A DNA stretch of 64,000 nt from Prevotella sp. (lineage in GTDB: Bacteria; Bacteroidota; Bacteroidia; Bacteroidales; Dysgonomonadaceae). The notes beneath the pieces are model-generated. The model searched no databases. It saw only the letters and a program-made list of their open reading frames with translations, and was not told where the DNA came from. Where the stretch lies: assembly GCA_031285905.1 (NCBI GenBank), contig JAITVH010000048.1, positions 62,001-126,000 of the forward strand. Direction: 5' to 3'. The first letter of the stretch is position 1. Each line of letters opens with the position of its first letter. The position numbers and the translations under genes were made by a program. Below are positions 44,574-53,149 of the stretch, in pieces.

Positions 44574-45170
44574 ATGAAAAAAACAATAGCTTTTTCAATG
44601 TTACTTATTATAAGTATCTCTTTGTTTGCTCAAAGCGATTATTCTCTTCAATACAAAAAAGATTCTACCTTGTTATATAAACCTTATGAGGAGTTTAAAG
44701 GAGATACTGTAAAGCATTTGGAATACTGGAGTGATACAATCGCTTATTTAAGCTATAATTTTATTAAACGTATATCAGAAGCCTATACTGGTATGACAGT
44801 ACAGGAATTTGTAGATATGTTACCTTTTCCAATTGTTAAGATAAAAGGGTCAAGGTGTTTGTATTATTCTATAAATTCTTTATGTAAGGAACTTAGGTTA
44901 TATGTTGTCAGTGAATATCCAGCTGACCCTATTGACGGAAAATGTGCTCATTTGTTTATTGTTGTAGGTATAGATACTGAAGTAAAAAAAAGAGATAGAG
45001 ATAAAGAAGTGAGTAGTCATGAATCTGATATTTTTTTAAGTGATATAGAAAAAAATACGGCTGTTACATATGCCTTTATTTACAATGAAAATATGGAAGA
45101 CTATAAGCGTTTAATGGGTGTCAGGCAGCTATATGCTAAGAAAAAAAAGGAAGAGGCTGCGAAAGAGTAA
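44574..45170 (+). CDS. Exported partner protein A, immunity-like
   Basis: A 198-residue protein with a Sec signal (MKKTIAFSMLLIISISLFAQ), so probably periplasmic. After cleavage it reads KDSTLLYKPYEEFKGDTVKH and LEYWSDTIAYLSYNFIKR, a block shared almost unchanged with proteins C (46249) and D (46869). The middle (about 95-165) is variable, and the end, RLMGVRQLYAKKKKEEAAKE, is shared again. Conserved ends with a variable centre, tandem copies, and position after a toxin-like gene suggest an immunity family. No known family recognised. Confidence 0.7.
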   Translation: MKKTIAFSMLLIISISLFAQSDYSLQYKKDSTLLYKPYEEFKGDTVKHLEYWSDTIAYLSYNFIKRISEAYTGMTVQEFVDMLPFPIVKIKGSRCLYYSINSLCKELRLYVVSEYPADPIDGKCAHLFIVVGIDTEVKKRDRDKEVSSHESDIFLSDIEKNTAVTYAFIYNENMEDYKRLMGVRQLYAKKKKEEAAKE

Positions 45171-45181
45171 AAAGTTTTACT

Positions 45182-45757
45182 ATGAAAAAAACAGCTATTC
45201 TTTTAATATTATCTATAGCATCCATATTTAGCATGCAAATTTACTCACAAGAAGTTAATTTACCATATCGACCATTTGAATCATTTGATGGGGATACTAT
45301 CGCTTTTTTGGAATATAATTTTATAGACAGAGGAGAAACTGCATATCAAGGTATAACTATAGAAAAACTGCTAGATTGTTATATGGTATTGGATTGTAAT
45401 CCCATTTTTATAGGAGGGAGTTTGATTACAGGTGGTGGAGAGCCCGCTCGATTGACTGGTTTGAATATTTTTCCCAAATATGAAGAAATACCTCTTCCTT
45501 ATAGTGTGGATATTGAAAAAAAAGAATTTAAATTAGATATACCTATTCCTGATCGGAAAAGAAGAGGAAGCAAGGCTTATCTTGAAGTTGGAGTATATCC
45601 CTATCTGATATCTCGTGATATATCTAAAAAAAAATCAGAAAAACAAGAACTTTTCAAAAAACAAACGATTTCGAAAGTACGATTAAAAGGCTGGTTGATA
45701 GAAGAAAGAATAGCTCAAAGAAAGTTACAACAAAAGAAAGAAAGGGAGGAAAAATAG
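45182..45757 (+). CDS. Exported partner protein B, divergent
   Basis: A 191-residue exported protein (signal MKKTAILLILSIASIFSM). PYRPFESFDGDTIAFLEYNF at the start echoes the core of proteins A, C and D, but the rest is different, with a basic Lys/Glu-rich C-terminus (KLQQKKEREEK). Its stop codon overlaps, in another frame, the start of the duplicated toxin tip. It follows protein A by 11 bp. Function unknown; an immunity or accessory role is inferred from position. Confidence 0.65.
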   Translation: MKKTAILLILSIASIFSMQIYSQEVNLPYRPFESFDGDTIAFLEYNFIDRGETAYQGITIEKLLDCYMVLDCNPIFIGGSLITGGGEPARLTGLNIFPKYEEIPLPYSVDIEKKEFKLDIPIPDRKRRGSKAYLEVGVYPYLISRDISKKKSEKQELFKKQTISKVRLKGWLIEERIAQRKLQQKKEREEK

Positions 45758-46157
45758 TACAGCTAAAGGACTAACTTCAAGTGTTATTTTTGCCCATAAT
45801 GGGTCGGAATATGTGATAACCGTAGATGATCAGGAAGCAGTGGATACGTTCTTGGAAAAACTGAAAGAACCGGACTTTTCCGCGAATTTTATCATCCCGG
45901 ACACTCAGACCTCCAATGGTTTTGTTCCCGGTTCTGTATGGGAACAAGACTATCAGGAAGTATATAATAAGCTATGGAAAGGCAAAGGAGGTGAATACTC
46001 CGATGAGGATGCGCAGGCTTATGCTTTAGCTTATCTGATGGATAAGCACGATACGGGTATAAAGATCTATAAAAGAAAAGATCATTACGCTGACTTTAAA
46101 GAACTAAACACAGCGAGAAGTGATAATAATAAATATACCCCACGTATTTGCCCTTAA
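45750..46157 (+). pseudogene. Orphan C-terminal tip of the JAMM protein
   Basis: 135 codons colinear with residues 290-424 of the protein at 43209, about 90% identical by eye (for example DTFLEKLKEPDFS for DSFLEKLKNPDFS). It lacks the JAMM motif (268-282), leader and zinc ribbons. No ATG start or ribosome site is evident, although a GTG at 45813 exists. It fits an orphan tip, a recombination reserve as seen in other polymorphic toxin loci, or a plain duplication remnant. Confidence 0.75.
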
Positions 46158-46182
46158 ATTTAGATTTTTTCACTTTTTATTG

Positions 46183-46213
46183 AAACTGCGGAGATTTCTC
46201 CGCAGTTTTTTAT
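46183..46213 (+). terminator. Second copy of the tip terminator
   Basis: AAACTGCGGAGA and TCTCCGCAGTTT form a perfect stem followed by a T-run, at the same distance from the stop as the first copy. Confidence 0.85.
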
Positions 46214-46248
46214 ATATTTACAATGTAAATGTTAAAAATAATATTATT

Positions 46249-46857
46249 ATGAAGATATATTTAATTCCCATATTTTTATTGTTTATTCATTTGACAATGT
46301 ATGCTCAACTGGATTATTCTGTTGAGCGAGAGAAAAAAGAATTTCTAAAAGACTCTACCTTATTATATAAACCTTTTGAAAAGTTCAAAGGAGATACCGT
46401 AAAGCATTTGGAATACTGGAATGATACGATAGCCTATTTAAGCTATAACTTTATTAAGCGTATGCCGGAAACTTATGCCGGTATGACAGTAGAAGAATTT
46501 ATAGATATGTTATCGTTACCTGTTGAAATAGATGAGGGAGCGTATGCAATTGGCTCATCAGGAGATATTCAATATTGTGGATATTATACTCTCAAATTAT
46601 ATATTGTTAATGAGAAACAAAAGAATCTGATAGACAATAAACAGGCTCTACTGTATATATCAGTTGGGATAACCCCTCATATTTCTAGAGAAAGATTAAA
46701 GAGAACGAAATCCAGCAATACCTTGAAAGATTCGGTAAAAGACTACACAATCAGATATGCAATCATTTATAAAGACTTTATGGACGATTACCAACGTTTG
46801 ATGGGTATCAGGCAGCTATATGCTAAGAAAAGAAAGGGAGAAGCCGCGAAGGAGTAA
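46249..46857 (+). CDS. Exported partner protein C, immunity-like
   Basis: A 202-residue paralogue of protein A. The ATG at 46249 gives a good signal peptide (MKIYLIPIFLLFIHLTMYAQ); an open frame further upstream runs back into the toxin tip and is not coding. KDSTLLYKPFEKFKGDTVKH and LMGIRQLYAKKRKGEAAKE are shared with A and D, while the centre (about 95-165) differs. It occupies the same place after a tip and terminator as protein A does. Confidence 0.7.
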   Translation: MKIYLIPIFLLFIHLTMYAQLDYSVEREKKEFLKDSTLLYKPFEKFKGDTVKHLEYWNDTIAYLSYNFIKRMPETYAGMTVEEFIDMLSLPVEIDEGAYAIGSSGDIQYCGYYTLKLYIVNEKQKNLIDNKQALLYISVGITPHISRERLKRTKSSNTLKDSVKDYTIRYAIIYKDFMDDYQRLMGIRQLYAKKRKGEAAKE

Positions 46858-46868
46858 AAGATTTTGCT

Positions 46869-47450
46869 ATGAAAAAAACAATAGCTTTATCAATATTACT
46901 TATCATAAGTCTTTCTATGTTTAGTCAAGATGATGTATATCTTGCATATGAAAAAAAAAAGGTTCATAAGGATTCTACCTTATTATATAGATCTTTTGAA
47001 GAGTTCAAAGGAGATACCGTAAAGCATTTGGAATACTGGAGCGATACGATAGCCTATCTGGACTATAACTTTATTAAGCGCATACCTGAAGCCTATGCTG
47101 GTATGACAGTGCGTGAATTTATGAATATGTTACCGTTTCCTGTTGTTAGAATAGATAGGGCAAGGTATGGAGGTTTTCGTAGTCTTGAATTTTTTATTAT
47201 AAATGAATTAAAGAATAATTCAATTGACCATAAGCAAGCTCAACTATTTATTACAGTAGGATTAGATTCTCAGATTTCAAGAGAAAAACTTATAGAGATA
47301 ATTTCCAATGAGACCACAAGAGAGGAGATAAAAAACTATACGATCAGATCTGCAATTATCTATAAAGAATTTATGTGGGATTATCAACGCTTGATGGGTA
47401 TCAGACAGATATATGCTAAGAAAAGGAAGGAAGAGGCCAGGAAAGAGTAA
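46869..47450 (+). CDS. Exported partner protein D, immunity-like
   Basis: A 193-residue paralogue of A and C, 11 bp after C, with signal MKKTIALSILLIISLSMFSQ. The shared block KDSTLLYRSFEEFKGDTVKH and the end RLMGIRQIYAKKRKEEARKE are kept; the centre is again variable. It stops 8 bp before the stop of the convergent GT2 gene, with no terminator in between. Function inferred as for A. Confidence 0.7.
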   Translation: MKKTIALSILLIISLSMFSQDDVYLAYEKKKVHKDSTLLYRSFEEFKGDTVKHLEYWSDTIAYLDYNFIKRIPEAYAGMTVREFMNMLPFPVVRIDRARYGGFRSLEFFIINELKNNSIDHKQAQLFITVGLDSQISREKLIEIISNETTREEIKNYTIRSAIIYKEFMWDYQRLMGIRQIYAKKRKEEARKE

Positions 47451-47458
47451 AAGCTTTG

Positions 47459-48400
47459 TTATTCCTCAAAGTTTATCTTTTCATCCACTATATATTCAGG
47501 CCTGTTTTTCACTTCATCAAAAAGGACTCCTATATATTGTCCCAATACCCCGATGGTGAGTAACTGAACCCCGCCGAAAAAGATAATGATAATAACAGTC
47601 GATGCCCAACCAGTGACTGCATCTGAAAAACCAAATAAGTAACTCAGCCATACCCATAAGCCATATACTATTCCTATCACAAAGGCAGCAGTACCTAAAC
47701 TGACAGACAGCATTAACGGTTTCTTTGAAAAATATAGCATCGCCCGTTTTGCAAAAGAGAGCATTTTTTTCAGTGGATACTTTGTCTCGCCTGCGAATCT
47801 GGCATCCCTGCTGTAATAAAAAGGTACCTGCTTAAATCCGATCCAGGTTATGAGTCCCCGTATGTATTTTCCTTTTTCTTTTAAGCTATTAAAGGCTGTA
47901 ATAGCTTTCCTGTCTATTAATCTGAAATCGCCTGTATCTCTTGGAAACTCGACCTCAGACAGATTGTTCATTGTCTTATAAAAAAGCTTTGCAGTTAGTT
48001 TCTTGAAAAAAGTTTCCCCTTTTCTTTCTTTCCGGATACAATAAACGACACTTGCTTCTTCTTTTTTTAGCGTCTCTATCATATCAGGAATTAATTCAGG
48101 AGGATCTTGCAGGTCAGCATCTATTATGACAGCATAATCACTATCACAATTATTTATACCGGCAGTGACAGCAGGCTGGTGCCCAAAGTTGCGGGAAAAG
48201 TGGATGACCTTTACCTTTGGATCCTGCGCAGCAATAAAGGAAAGCATGTATTTAGTGTCATCTTTGCTTCCATCATTTATAAAAATGATACTGGAATCAA
48301 TTCCTTTTAGGGAAAGAAAAACGTCCTTTGTGCGTTTATAGAACTCCTGAATAACCGCCTCTTCGTTATAGCATGGAACAATAACAGAAAGTGTTTGCAT
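47459..48400 (-). CDS. GT2 glycosyltransferase, polyprenyl-phosphate type (second copy)
   Basis: A 313-residue membrane glycosyltransferase, with the same design as the one at 16059-16985: IVPCYNEE, IFINDGSKDD, IDADLQDPPELI, a DFRLIDRKAI segment, and two C-terminal membrane helices (about 228-255 and 262-290). It likely loads a sugar onto undecaprenyl phosphate for envelope glycan modification. A -7 box lies 46 bp upstream. It is convergent with and almost touching the last immunity-like gene; the link is probably fortuitous. Confidence 0.88.
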   Translation of the reverse strand: MQTLSVIVPCYNEEAVIQEFYKRTKDVFLSLKGIDSSIIFINDGSKDDTKYMLSFIAAQDPKVKVIHFSRNFGHQPAVTAGINNCDSDYAVIIDADLQDPPELIPDMIETLKKEEASVVYCIRKERKGETFFKKLTAKLFYKTMNNLSEVEFPRDTGDFRLIDRKAITAFNSLKEKGKYIRGLITWIGFKQVPFYYSRDARFAGETKYPLKKMLSFAKRAMLYFSKKPLMLSVSLGTAAFVIGIVYGLWVWLSYLFGFSDAVTGWASTVIIIIFFGGVQLLTIGVLGQYIGVLFDEVKNRPEYIVDEKINFEE

Positions 48401-48445
48401 AAATGTGATCGATATGGCTTAAATAATAAGGTATTTCCTTTTGAT

Positions 48446-48453
48446 CAAAAGTA
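48446..48453 (-). promoter_or_regulatory. -7 box before the second GT2 gene
   Basis: The minus strand reads TACTTTTG (exact TAnnTTTG). A TTTG is found only 14 nt further upstream, shorter than usual. Confidence 0.45.
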
Positions 48454-48501
48454 TAAAAAATATCTGACAAATGAACCGGTTAGCTAGTGAAAGAATAAGT
48501 T

Positions 48502-50193
48502 TTAGAATTCTACAGTTAGCCATGTGTCCGGCAGCGATGTTTCACAATGTATGAGTGTTTCAGTATATCCGTTATCCGGAGTTGTAAATGTGGATAAGGA
48601 TGCACAAAATTTCAAATGTTGATCATTGAATCCTGCTAATTCTTTAAATGGGATTGAGAGTTCAATTTCATAGCCGGAATCTGTTCTTATAGAATTTGAT
48701 TTGATAGGGGACCTCGAGGCGAGTTCCCATTTTCCGTAGTTATTTTTCCATATTTTATAATCTCCATTATAAGAGCATACTATCTTGTATGTTTTGTCTT
48801 TAGAGTTAAGCAGAGGTTGCCCTGTAGCATCCAGATAAATAGATATTACATCTCCATTTTCAAGTTCAGAAGTGGGGGTGACTAGAATCGAATCATTCAC
48901 TTTGCATTTTATGTAAAGATTCTCCTTGTTTTTCTCTAATCCGATTCGCATATTAGTATTATTCTGAGAACCAATGAATAGAGGATAGTTGGCGCCTTCT
49001 TTTCCTTTTTCGGGACAAACTATCTTATCCGGAATAATATATCCTTTTATCAGGTGAGGTGCTATCTGGCGTGATCTGAAATTTGATGAGGCTAAGGCTA
49101 CGACTGTTGACTCATCCCACAGAGCAATAGAGTTCCATTTCGCTTCTTTATCCAGAGGCACGGGGAAAGGCTGGGTTCTTCGGTGGAAATTTCTTGCTTC
49201 CCTGTTTCCAATAGCGACCTCCATGGTAGATAATTCCCAGTTAGATTGCCTGTTTTCATTAGATTGGTATGAAATTAAAGTATAGCCGCTTGGCAATACT
49301 AATAAGTAAGGTGCTCCCATATAGACACTGTCAGGAATGCCTTCCACTAATGCATATTCTCTTTTCGGAGAATCTGACAATACAGGGTTTGCCCAGTTAT
49401 CCGGTATCTTATTGCGAACAGTATATGGCTTGAACTGGTCTTTATTATTATCCTCTATTACAGCAACTATTTCATCATTTATTATCCTTGCCACAGGCAT
49501 GCCATCGCGGCGGTTTTTCCTGAAAGAAACCATACGGATATCCGACCATGTTTTACCATAATCGGTTGAACTCATAACAGATATTTCCTGCTCATCGGAT
49601 TCCGTGTAAGGCTTTTCATTGGCAAAATAGATTTGTAATTCTCCATTTGGTAATTGAAGGAAAGAGGGTTCCCAGCATCCATCTTTGAACCGGGGTTCGG
49701 CCTCATATAATATTTGTTGTTTTTCCCACGATTTCCCATAATCAGTACTTCGGCGGATAGCAATACTGAAAGGTGTTATTTCAGCTCTGCGGGGGCGGTA
49801 ATTACATGCTACGATAATGTCTCCATTGTCTAATTGAATAATTTCGGGATTAGCCATATTGATCGTAGTCCTTTCCTTTCCATCAGAGAATTGTATTTGC
49901 TCGAATATAAGAAAAGGTGTACTCCATGTTTTGCCTTCATCATAACTCCTGATAAGGGCACAGTTTCCGCGGTAATCTTCATAAACGACAACAATGGAAC
50001 TGTCTTTTAATCGGTACAACCTTGGATAACCACCCCGGTCGGCAAGTTGTTGTATCGAACTATAATCCCACGCAATACGAATATCTTCATTATTGTTGAT
50101 ATTCGTATTTGGAGTGTATATTTGTTCTTTTTGCGATATACAACCAACGATTAAAATGATAATTAAAGGGAAAATGAATGATATTTTATTCAT
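48502..50193 (-). CDS. Sialidase-like BNR-repeat lipoprotein with CBM9-like C-terminus
   Basis: A 563-residue lipoprotein (lipobox Cys18). The beta-propeller part (about 45-350) has BNR/Asp-box repeats SYDEGKTWS, STDYGKSWEK and STDYGKTWSD as in exo-alpha-sialidases (GH33-like). The last 180 or so residues (about 390-563; NYPLFIGSQNN, DVISIYLDATGQPL, GYEIELSIPFKEL) resemble a CBM9/DOMON-type carbohydrate-binding sandwich. I could not identify the full sialidase arginine triad, so the substrate may not be sialic acid. Surface location and glycan degradation are likely. Confidence 0.75.
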   Translation of the reverse strand: MNKISFIFPLIIILIVGCISQKEQIYTPNTNINNNEDIRIAWDYSSIQQLADRGGYPRLYRLKDSSIVVVYEDYRGNCALIRSYDEGKTWSTPFLIFEQIQFSDGKERTTINMANPEIIQLDNGDIIVACNYRPRRAEITPFSIAIRRSTDYGKSWEKQQILYEAEPRFKDGCWEPSFLQLPNGELQIYFANEKPYTESDEQEISVMSSTDYGKTWSDIRMVSFRKNRRDGMPVARIINDEIVAVIEDNNKDQFKPYTVRNKIPDNWANPVLSDSPKREYALVEGIPDSVYMGAPYLLVLPSGYTLISYQSNENRQSNWELSTMEVAIGNREARNFHRRTQPFPVPLDKEAKWNSIALWDESTVVALASSNFRSRQIAPHLIKGYIIPDKIVCPEKGKEGANYPLFIGSQNNTNMRIGLEKNKENLYIKCKVNDSILVTPTSELENGDVISIYLDATGQPLLNSKDKTYKIVCSYNGDYKIWKNNYGKWELASRSPIKSNSIRTDSGYEIELSIPFKELAGFNDQHLKFCASLSTFTTPDNGYTETLIHCETSLPDTWLTVEF

Positions 50194-50216
50194 GATTTAT
50201 ATATGTTTCTTAAATA

Positions 50217-50224
50217 CAAAAATA
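50217..50224 (-). promoter_or_regulatory. -7 box before the BNR lipoprotein gene
   Basis: The minus strand reads TATTTTTG (exact TAnnTTTG), 23 bp before the ATG. No good -33 element. Confidence 0.4.
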
Positions 50225-50261
50225 TCAAATTAATTTATCCGATTCTCTTATAACGTATATG

Positions 50262-50297
50262 AAAAAAAGTTGTGTTTAATTTAAAACACAACCTTTT
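50262..50297 (-). terminator. Terminator after the GH43 gene
   Basis: GTTGTGTTT and AAACACAAC pair; on the minus strand the stem is followed by seven Ts. It separates the GH43 and BNR genes. Confidence 0.78.
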
Positions 50298-50318
50298 AAA
50301 TTTATTCGGGTATGAGGC

Positions 50319-51461
50319 TTATTTCGGATTATCAAAAAAATCCAATGCCCATTTATCCATCCATTTCAGTACAGGCATTCCATTTTCAAATTGTATAGGC
50401 AACCATATGTATTGCCCGTCGATAGGGTCTTTGGGGCGCCATCTGTCAGCCATAAAAATGAATGCATCCTTTTTCCCCTGGACAGGTACTATATAAGTAC
50501 TTTGCGAATGGAAAGTAAGATCTGCACCTTCTCCTATACATGGATTAGGATAGCGTTTCCATTCACCCATCATATTATCTGCTACGAGTAACCTGGCTGC
50601 ATTGGGATCCCATCCCGTGCATCCCGAAGTGATCATATAGTATTTACCGTCTTTCTTGAATAGGGCAGGGGCTTCATTATGTCCTGCCGGATCTATTCGT
50701 ATATATTTTCCTGTGTGGCTTAGGTAATCATCTGATAATTCTGCTACATGCAGAGTGAGGTTTTCTTCTGATGAGTAAATATGGTATGCTTTGCCATCGT
50801 CGTCTACATACAGTGTCATATCTCTTGCCATCTGGCCGCCTATGATATCTCTATGAATAAATAAACCATCATCTACAGCTTTATACCAATCAGGCTTCCA
50901 CCATTCTTTATAATCTTCGGTCTTTAACCTGTCCCGGCGACTATCTTTACTCATATTTATTGGGTAGTAGCCTGCATTTACTCTCGATGCTTTTACGAAT
51001 TGGTATGGGCCAGTTGCTTTATCACTAACAGCTACACCTGCATAAGCAGCCTCATAACCCCTGCCTTTTAATTCAAGATGAAAATACATTACAAATTTCT
51101 TAGTCTTCTTGTTGTAAATCACCTTTGGACGTTCTATTATGCTACCTTTTGTTATCAGGCTGTTCTCATCATTTTCTACATTCAATGCTATTCCTTCGTT
51201 TTTCCAGTTATAAAGATCTTTCGAGGAATAACATGTGACTCCCACCAGTGCTGCATTTGAGTTCTCCCCTTTATGTTCTCCAAACCAGTAATATTTTCCA
51301 TTATGATATACGATTCCTCCACCATGAGCATTGATATGTACTCCGTTGTTATCTTTCCATATTTCTCCGGGAGTGAAGTGGTTTTGAGAGAAGGAATGTA
51401 ATGTAAATAAACAGTTTATAATGATCAGGAATAATAAAATTGAAATATTTCTCTTTTTCAT
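50319..51461 (-). CDS. GH43-type glycoside hydrolase
   Basis: A 380-residue exported five-bladed beta-propeller hydrolase (signal MKKRNISILLFLIIINCLFT). GVHINAHGGGIVYHNGKYYW at the first blade, DDDGKAYHIYSSEENLTLHV in the third, and HNEAPALFKKDGKYYMITSG (the general-acid Glu region) are family traits. It looks like the GH43 subgroup whose members act on galactosides or other non-arabinan substrates, but I cannot fix the specificity. Its own transcript ends at the terminator at 50262-50297. Confidence 0.82.
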   Translation of the reverse strand: MKKRNISILLFLIIINCLFTLHSFSQNHFTPGEIWKDNNGVHINAHGGGIVYHNGKYYWFGEHKGENSNAALVGVTCYSSKDLYNWKNEGIALNVENDENSLITKGSIIERPKVIYNKKTKKFVMYFHLELKGRGYEAAYAGVAVSDKATGPYQFVKASRVNAGYYPINMSKDSRRDRLKTEDYKEWWKPDWYKAVDDGLFIHRDIIGGQMARDMTLYVDDDGKAYHIYSSEENLTLHVAELSDDYLSHTGKYIRIDPAGHNEAPALFKKDGKYYMITSGCTGWDPNAARLLVADNMMGEWKRYPNPCIGEGADLTFHSQSTYIVPVQGKKDAFIFMADRWRPKDPIDGQYIWLPIQFENGMPVLKWMDKWALDFFDNPK

Positions 51462-51673
51462 AGGCTATATGTTTTTCATTAAATGATTAAAGATATTTAC
51501 TATTATCTTATTTATGTTTTTTACTCTGATTATTTTTAATGTTCTGCAAAAATAACAATAAATGTAAAAAATACACTAATTTATTTTACAAAGGCAAAAA
51601 GATAACCTATTTTATTATCTGCCGATTGGAAATGTTATTATAATTTAAAAATCCTCTCGATAGATTCTTCGTT

Positions 51674-51704
51674 TTTGCCTATTTGTCTCATTTTTCGTAT
51701 CTTG
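51674..51704 (+). promoter_or_regulatory. Putative promoter of the radical SAM gene
   Basis: TTTG (51674-51677), 20 nt, then TATCTTG (51698-51704), one base short of TAnnTTTG. The ATG follows 38 bp on. Confidence 0.45.
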
Positions 51705-51742
51705 TAAAGATCGGAAGATCAATCGAAAACATATATAAGATT

Positions 51743-53068
51743 ATGAGCAAGCAGATTAAAACTTATGCTTTGCACAATTATCTGTCTATACCTCAGGTTT
51801 CTTTATTGCCCGAAGAAATGAGGAAAGAGATAGAAGTCGTTGGCAGAGTATTACCATTCAAGACGAATAATTATGTTGTGGAGGAACTGATAGATTGGGA
51901 TAATGTGGAGACGGATCCTATTTTTACATTAAATTTCCCCCGGAAAGAAATGCTTGAAAAGAGGCATTATTCCACTATGGAGAAGTTATTAGATCAAAAT
52001 GCAGCTAAAGAGGAAATAGATAAGAAAATACAACAAATCCGCTTATCATTAAACCCTAATCCGGCAGGACAAGAACACAACGTACCCTATTTAGGAGAAA
52101 TCAAACTAAAAGGAATACAACATAAGTATCCTGAGACTGTTTTGTTCTTTCCCAGTCAGGGGCAGACGTGCCATGCATACTGCACATTTTGCTTCAGGTG
52201 GCCGCAGTTTTCAGGTATGAGCGGGCTGAAATTTGCAATGAAAGAAACTGATCTCCTACTTAAGTATTTAAAAATTCATAAAGAAGTTACCGATGTCTTA
52301 TTAACCGGAGGCGATCCTATGGTAATGAATGTTTCAACGCTGGGATCATATATCCGGCCTCTTTTAGTACCTGAGTTCAACCATATTCATTCGATACGCA
52401 TAGGAACAAAGTCTTTAGCTTATTGGCCATACAGGTTTTTAACAGACAAGGATAGCGATGATATCATACATTTGTTCGAAGAAGTAGTTGTTGCCGGTAA
52501 GAACCTTTCTATTCAAGCCCATTTCAATCATCCCCGCGAATTATCTACAGATGCAGTGAAAGATGCTATAACGCGAATAAAATCGACAGGCGCACAGATA
52601 CGGACACAATCGCCGCTTCTACGCAATATCAATGATAAGCCCGAATTGTGGACTGAAATGTGGCGAAAGCAGGTCGACCTTGGCTGCATCCCTTATTATA
52701 TGTTTATTGCACGGGATACAGGAGCCAAGCATTACTTTGAAGTACCACTCGATAAATGCTGGCAGATTTTCCGGCGGGCTTATCGCAAAGTGAGCGGACT
52801 ATGCCGTACTGTACGGGGGCCTAGTATGAGCGACGATGCCGGAAAGATTCAGGTACTTGGAGTGCAGGAAATAAAAGGGGATAAGGTCTTTGTTCTCCGT
52901 TTCATACAAGGCAGAAATCCCAAGTGGGTAGATATCCCTTTTTTTGCAGAATATAACGCTAAAGCAACATGGTTTGACCAATTGAAACCGGCTTTTGGAG
53001 ATGAAAAATTCTTCTTTGAAGAAAGTAGGACAAAACTGGAGAGGACGAAGCCATTCTTGTTTGAATAG
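51743..53068 (+). CDS. KamA-family radical SAM aminomutase-like protein
   Basis: A 441-residue radical SAM enzyme of the lysine 2,3-aminomutase family. The 4Fe-4S motif is CHAYCTFC (C143, C147, C150), followed by the SAM-binding LLTGGDPMVM. A QAHFNHPRELS segment fits the substrate/PLP side of the barrel. The closing zinc-binding cysteines of true lysine aminomutases are not evident, so the exact reaction is open. I start at the ATG at 51743, because the upstream TTG at 51683 precedes the putative -7 box. Single-gene transcript. Confidence 0.85.
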   Translation: MSKQIKTYALHNYLSIPQVSLLPEEMRKEIEVVGRVLPFKTNNYVVEELIDWDNVETDPIFTLNFPRKEMLEKRHYSTMEKLLDQNAAKEEIDKKIQQIRLSLNPNPAGQEHNVPYLGEIKLKGIQHKYPETVLFFPSQGQTCHAYCTFCFRWPQFSGMSGLKFAMKETDLLLKYLKIHKEVTDVLLTGGDPMVMNVSTLGSYIRPLLVPEFNHIHSIRIGTKSLAYWPYRFLTDKDSDDIIHLFEEVVVAGKNLSIQAHFNHPRELSTDAVKDAITRIKSTGAQIRTQSPLLRNINDKPELWTEMWRKQVDLGCIPYYMFIARDTGAKHYFEVPLDKCWQIFRRAYRKVSGLCRTVRGPSMSDDAGKIQVLGVQEIKGDKVFVLRFIQGRNPKWVDIPFFAEYNAKATWFDQLKPAFGDEKFFFEESRTKLERTKPFLFE

Positions 53069-53082
53069 AGCTGTTTATCTTT

Positions 53083-53127
53083 GAAAAAAACGGAATATTC
53101 AATAAAATTAAATATTCCGTAACTTTT
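53083..53127. terminator. Bidirectional terminator, radical SAM / ROK genes
   Basis: ACGGAATATT and AATATTCCGT flank an 11-nt loop, with A-run before and CTTTTT after, between two convergent genes. Confidence 0.8.
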
Positions 53128-53149
53128 TGACATATATAGGAATGTTTTA

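Larger units (their letters stand above)
44076..46857 (+). repeat. Tandem duplication of toxin tip, terminator and partner gene
   Basis: Unit 1 starts at 44076 and ends near 45170; unit 2 runs 45750-46857. The first 408 bp of each unit are colinear without gaps to the stop codon. Similarity continues through the terminator into the first partner gene. The divergent 191-residue gene (45182-45757) lies between, and unit 2 joins its 3' end at a GAGGAAAAATAGTAC sequence resembling GAGAAAAATAGTAC of unit 1. Confidence 0.8.

Noticed and set aside
46120-46248. Upstream extension of partner protein C
   Set aside because: The extra 43 codons cover the toxin tip's stop and the terminator, and bury a good signal peptide starting at 46249.
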